A stretch of DNA of 7,419 nt from an uncultured Collinsella sp. (GTDB taxonomy: Bacteria > Actinomycetota > Coriobacteriia > Coriobacteriales > Coriobacteriaceae): positions 1 to 7,419 of the forward strand of contig CABQXG010000056.1 of NCBI GenBank assembly GCA_902468045.1. Direction: 5' to 3'. The position numbers were made by a program, and so were the translations under genes. The notes under the pieces were generated by a model. The model was not told where the DNA came from and searched no databases. It saw only the letters and a program-made list of their open reading frames with translations. Below are positions 4,978-7,419 of this stretch, piece by piece. How positions within the stretch are numbered: position 1 is the stretch's first letter; each line of letters starts with the position of its first letter.

Positions 4978-7161
4978 GTGAAGGATTCCGATCTCTCCAC
5001 AACGGCTGCGCGCGACGCTGCCCGCATCGTCTGGTTTAAGCGCTACCCCGCCAAGCAGACGCTCATCGCATTTTTGCTCGCGCTGTTGGCGACCACGGCG
5101 TTTTCCATCGATCCTGCCCCGGTGTCGAGCAACGCAGTCTTGGCGATTGACCCCAAAGCTTCGGGCATGCTGTACGTGTGCTACGAGGTGCTCCTCTCGT
5201 TTGCCGGCCATACCGACGCGGTCATGCTGCTTGCACTTGCCTGCCTGCTCACCTTGCCGTTTCGCTACGTGTTCTTTGGCCGTGGCGACACCTGGCGTCC
5301 ATCGGTCATTCTGCCGTCGCTGTTCTTTGCCATCTGCATGGTGTTCGGCCGCAGCTACGATCTCACCGACTCGGCCGAGATTGTCCTTGGCGATAAAGCT
5401 CGCATCATCTGCGCCTGGATTGGCGGCGCGGGCTGGATGCTCCTGGCGATCGTTGCCTTCTACCTTGCCTTTGAGTGTCTAGATTGGCTGAGCTCTCGGC
5501 GCATTCCGTTTTCCGAAGCGCACTTTGGCCGCGTATGGCGTGTGACTCACGCCGTGCTCTCGGTCCATCCCTTTGCCGGGCCCTTCCTGGTGCTTATGGT
5601 CGCCTGGGCGCCCACGCTCATCGCTTCGCTGCCCGGTCTTTTTATGGGAGATACGGGTGCGCAGATTCGCCAGTGGTTCAACTATCCCAACGGCACGAGC
5701 GACTACCTGTGCCTACTCAACCCCAACGTGCTGCTCAACGGGCATCATCCCGTAGTGCACACGGCCATTATCGGCTCGTGCGTTCAGCTGGGGCTTTCGC
5801 TGTTCAACAGCGCTAACGCGGGTCTTGCCATCTACACCTGTGCTCAGTTCGTCATCACGGCCGCCTGCATGGCCTATTCCATTTCGTCGCTGCGCAAACT
5901 GGGCGTGAGCCTGCCGGTTCGCGGTGCGATCCTGCTGTTCTTTGCGTTTATGCCGATGTTCTCTAACTACGCGGCGTTGCTCACCAAAGACGTGCTTTTT
6001 GCCGACGCGTTCTTGGTGCTGCTGGTACAGACCGTCAAGCTCGTGGCATGTGGCTTGCCCCGTCGTGATGCCAATGTTGAGCGAGCGGGCGAGAAAGCCC
6101 CCGTGCTCTTTGCGCGCCACGACTGGCTGCTGCTTGCTCTGGGCGCCATGGGTTCCACGTTTTTGCGCAACGGCGGCCTGGTGTTTCCCCTGGCGGCATG
6201 CGTAATCGCGGCGGCGTTTAGCGCATGGGACGCGCATGTGGCTCGTCGTGCAGCCAAGCAGACTGGTGCTGCGCCTTCGGGCGCCATCCCGCGCTTCCGC
6301 TGGGTCGGTGTCCTCGCGGTGCTCGCGCTCTGCCTTGCCTCTAATATGTACTTCACCAAGGTCTTTATGCCGGCGCACGATATCACGCCTGGTTCCAAGC
6401 GCGAAATCCTCTCGATTCCGTTCCAGCAGACGGCTCGTTTCGTCCAAAAGCACGACGGCCTCAACTCGGGCGTCAACCCCACGGTTAAGGAGGACGGCAC
6501 CATTGTGGAGGCTCCTTGCGACGGCTTGGTGACCGACGAAGAGCGTGCCGTGATCGATCGCGTACTCAAGTACGAGAACCTGGGCCGCCGCTACAACCCC
6601 GACAAGTCCGATGCCGTCAAGAACTGCTTTAACGAGTATGCCTCGCAGGAGGACATCGATGCCTATTTTGAGGTATGGGCTCAGATGTTTAAGAAGGATC
6701 CCGAGTGCTATATTTCGGCGCTTATCAATAACTACTATGGTTATTTTTATCCGAGCGCGCGCGATGCCTGGGTCTACAGCACGGCGCGTAGTGCCGAGAT
6801 CATGGCAAAGCCCGATAACCTCAAGTACTTCGACTTCCATCCGGTCGATAGCAAGGTTGTACGCTGGTGCGACCACCTGATCAACCTGTATCGCGTGGCG
6901 GTGCAGCGCATCCCGTTTATCTCGCTCACCATGAGCTCGGCCACCTATGTGTGGATCATGATCGCCGTGGTGGTCTATCTGCTACGTCGTCATTCGTGGC
7001 GCGGGCTGGCCATTTGGGTGCCGCTGCTGGGCGTGCTCGCCGTGTGCCTGATCGGTCCCTGCAACGGCTCGACCTACATGCGCTACCTGTATCCGGTCAT
7101 CGCCTGCATGCCCTTTGCCATTGGCGCCACCATCACCCGCAGCGACCTCCTCTGGTCCTAA
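4978..7161 (+). CDS. Large polytopic membrane protein, possible GT-C-type glycosyltransferase (DUF6020-like)
   Basis: A 727-residue protein with about a dozen hydrophobic segments between residues 27 and 460, a hydrophilic domain at about 461-645, and three more segments from 655 to 718. This plan, a multi-span N-terminal part followed by a mostly soluble domain, resembles GT-C glycosyltransferases, which use lipid-linked sugars outside the membrane. Suggestive motifs are GDTGAQ at 224-229 after a transmembrane segment (an Asp in the first large loop is typical of GT-C enzymes), NGHHPVVHT at 254-262, TKDVLFAD at 336-343, FLRNGG at 395-400 and NGSTYMRYLYP at 696-706. They recall the DUF6020 family of Gram-positive bacteria, from memory only. 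The start is GTG 4978, with AAAGG 11 nt upstream. The soluble domain is rich in Asp, Lys and Tyr and has Cys514, Cys550 and Cys577. The substrate is unknown; a role in surface polysaccharide or teichoic-type polymer synthesis is inference. It could also be a non-enzymatic transporter-like protein. Confidence 0.75.
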   Translation: MKDSDLSTTAARDAARIVWFKRYPAKQTLIAFLLALLATTAFSIDPAPVSSNAVLAIDPKASGMLYVCYEVLLSFAGHTDAVMLLALACLLTLPFRYVFFGRGDTWRPSVILPSLFFAICMVFGRSYDLTDSAEIVLGDKARIICAWIGGAGWMLLAIVAFYLAFECLDWLSSRRIPFSEAHFGRVWRVTHAVLSVHPFAGPFLVLMVAWAPTLIASLPGLFMGDTGAQIRQWFNYPNGTSDYLCLLNPNVLLNGHHPVVHTAIIGSCVQLGLSLFNSANAGLAIYTCAQFVITAACMAYSISSLRKLGVSLPVRGAILLFFAFMPMFSNYAALLTKDVLFADAFLVLLVQTVKLVACGLPRRDANVERAGEKAPVLFARHDWLLLALGAMGSTFLRNGGLVFPLAACVIAAAFSAWDAHVARRAAKQTGAAPSGAIPRFRWVGVLAVLALCLASNMYFTKVFMPAHDITPGSKREILSIPFQQTARFVQKHDGLNSGVNPTVKEDGTIVEAPCDGLVTDEERAVIDRVLKYENLGRRYNPDKSDAVKNCFNEYASQEDIDAYFEVWAQMFKKDPECYISALINNYYGYFYPSARDAWVYSTARSAEIMAKPDNLKYFDFHPVDSKVVRWCDHLINLYRVAVQRIPFISLTMSSATYVWIMIAVVVYLLRRHSWRGLAIWVPLLGVLAVCLIGPCNGSTYMRYLYPVIACMPFAIGATITRSDLLWS

Positions 7162-7162
7162 T

Positions 7163-7195
7163 TTGGTGCAAAGGGGACAGGTTACTTTGCACTAA
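7163..7195 (+). repeat. GGGACAGG-loop hairpin, copy C
   Basis: GTGCAAAG (7166-7173) pairs with CTTTGCAC (7185-7192), extended outward by a G-T wobble and two A-T pairs to 11 bp (7163-7173 with 7185-7195). The 11-nt loop is GGGACAGGTTA. It begins two bases after the stop codon of the membrane protein gene. It is followed by GGGGCTG, so it has no terminator T-run. Confidence 0.75.
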
Positions 7196-7271
7196 GGGGC
7201 TGCATCATCACGACGCCTTCATTTTGGGGTTTATCTCGCAGGCCAGTAGGTATATCATAACGACGTTTGTT

Positions 7272-7277
7272 TATATT
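7272..7277 (+). promoter_or_regulatory. Candidate -10 box for yebC
   Basis: TATATT, 5 of 6 matches, in the AT-rich part of the 165-bp gap before yebC. A second candidate, TATCAT, is at 7253-7258. Neither has a clear -35 box at 16-18 bp. If 7272-7277 is used the leader is about 43 nt. Confidence 0.3.
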
Positions 7278-7326
7278 GCCCGAGCATCTGCGCTGGGCTT
7301 TAGGTCGAAACCGATAGGAGACACGT

Positions 7327-7419
7327 ATGTCCGGACACTCTAAGTGGGCCACAACCAAGCATCGTAAGGGCGCGCAGGACGCCAAGCGTTCCGCCCTCTT
7401 CTCCAAGCTGAGCCGCAAC
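7327..7419 (+). CDS. yebC: YebC/TACO1 family protein, 5' part only
   Basis: Only the first 31 codons are present; the frame is open to the edge of the window. The N-terminus [20 protein letters not shown] is the hallmark of the YebC/PmpR/TACO1 family, highly conserved across bacteria and mitochondria. Full-length members are about 240-250 residues. They were first described as DNA-binding regulators (PmpR); the mitochondrial homologue TACO1 is a translational activator, and a translation role has been proposed for bacterial members. The start ATG at 7327 has AGGAG (7316-7320) 6 nt upstream. In many bacteria yebC stands before ruvC-ruvA-ruvB; whether it does here lies outside the window. Confidence 0.95.
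   Translation, partial: MSGHSKWATTKHRKGAQDAKRSALFSKLSRN

Noticed and set aside
5713..6876. A 387-codon minus-strand open frame inside the membrane protein gene
   Set aside because: It is rich in Arg, His and Val as expected from the reverse of GC-rich codons, shows no family motif, and is wholly contained in a better-supported gene.

Overview
This window is a stretch of ordinary, GC-rich bacterial chromosome. Every gene is intact except the last, which is cut by the right edge. Protein sequences, base composition, strong AAAGGAG-type ribosome binding sites and the short GGGGACAGG-containing hairpins between genes suggest a gut actinobacterium of the class Coriobacteriia, possibly Collinsella or a relative. 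This assignment comes from recognition of style, not from a database search. No rRNA, tRNA, CRISPR array, transposase or phage gene is visible.

Layout: (1) Positions 23-1807, minus strand: an OPT-family oligopeptide transporter with a clear intrinsic terminator behind it and a long, structured 5' leader. (2) Positions 1808-1999: a divergent control region with mirror-image TATACT -10 candidates and an AGTCAT/ATGACT inverted repeat between them. (3) Positions 2000-4842, plus strand: four housekeeping genes with their own ribosome binding sites: type III pantothenate kinase (coaX, coenzyme A synthesis), a dCMP deaminase-family enzyme (dUMP/dTMP supply), a small NifU-type Fe-S scaffold, and prolipoprotein diacylglyceryl transferase (lgt). 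(4) Positions 4978-7161: a 727-residue polytopic membrane protein of unknown role, with features suggesting a GT-C-type glycosyltransferase or DUF6020-like protein. (5) Positions 7327-7419: the first 31 codons of a YebC/TACO1 protein.

The genes do not form one pathway. They are a run of core functions, and most gaps between them (84-192 bp) hold strong inverted repeats. No gene-free gap exceeds 300 bases.

The most interesting signal is in those gaps. Three hairpins (4841-4877, 4919-4957 on the minus strand, 7163-7195) have unrelated stem sequences but the same loop core, GGGACAGG. Two of them sit directly against the stop codon of the gene before them. Two weaker relatives lie at 2865-2885 and 3489-3523. 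This looks like a dispersed REP-like or structured-RNA repeat family whose loop is conserved and whose stem is free to change as long as it pairs. Second in interest are the shared operator candidate at 1934-1951 and the unassigned membrane protein. No complete new multi-gene system is evident.
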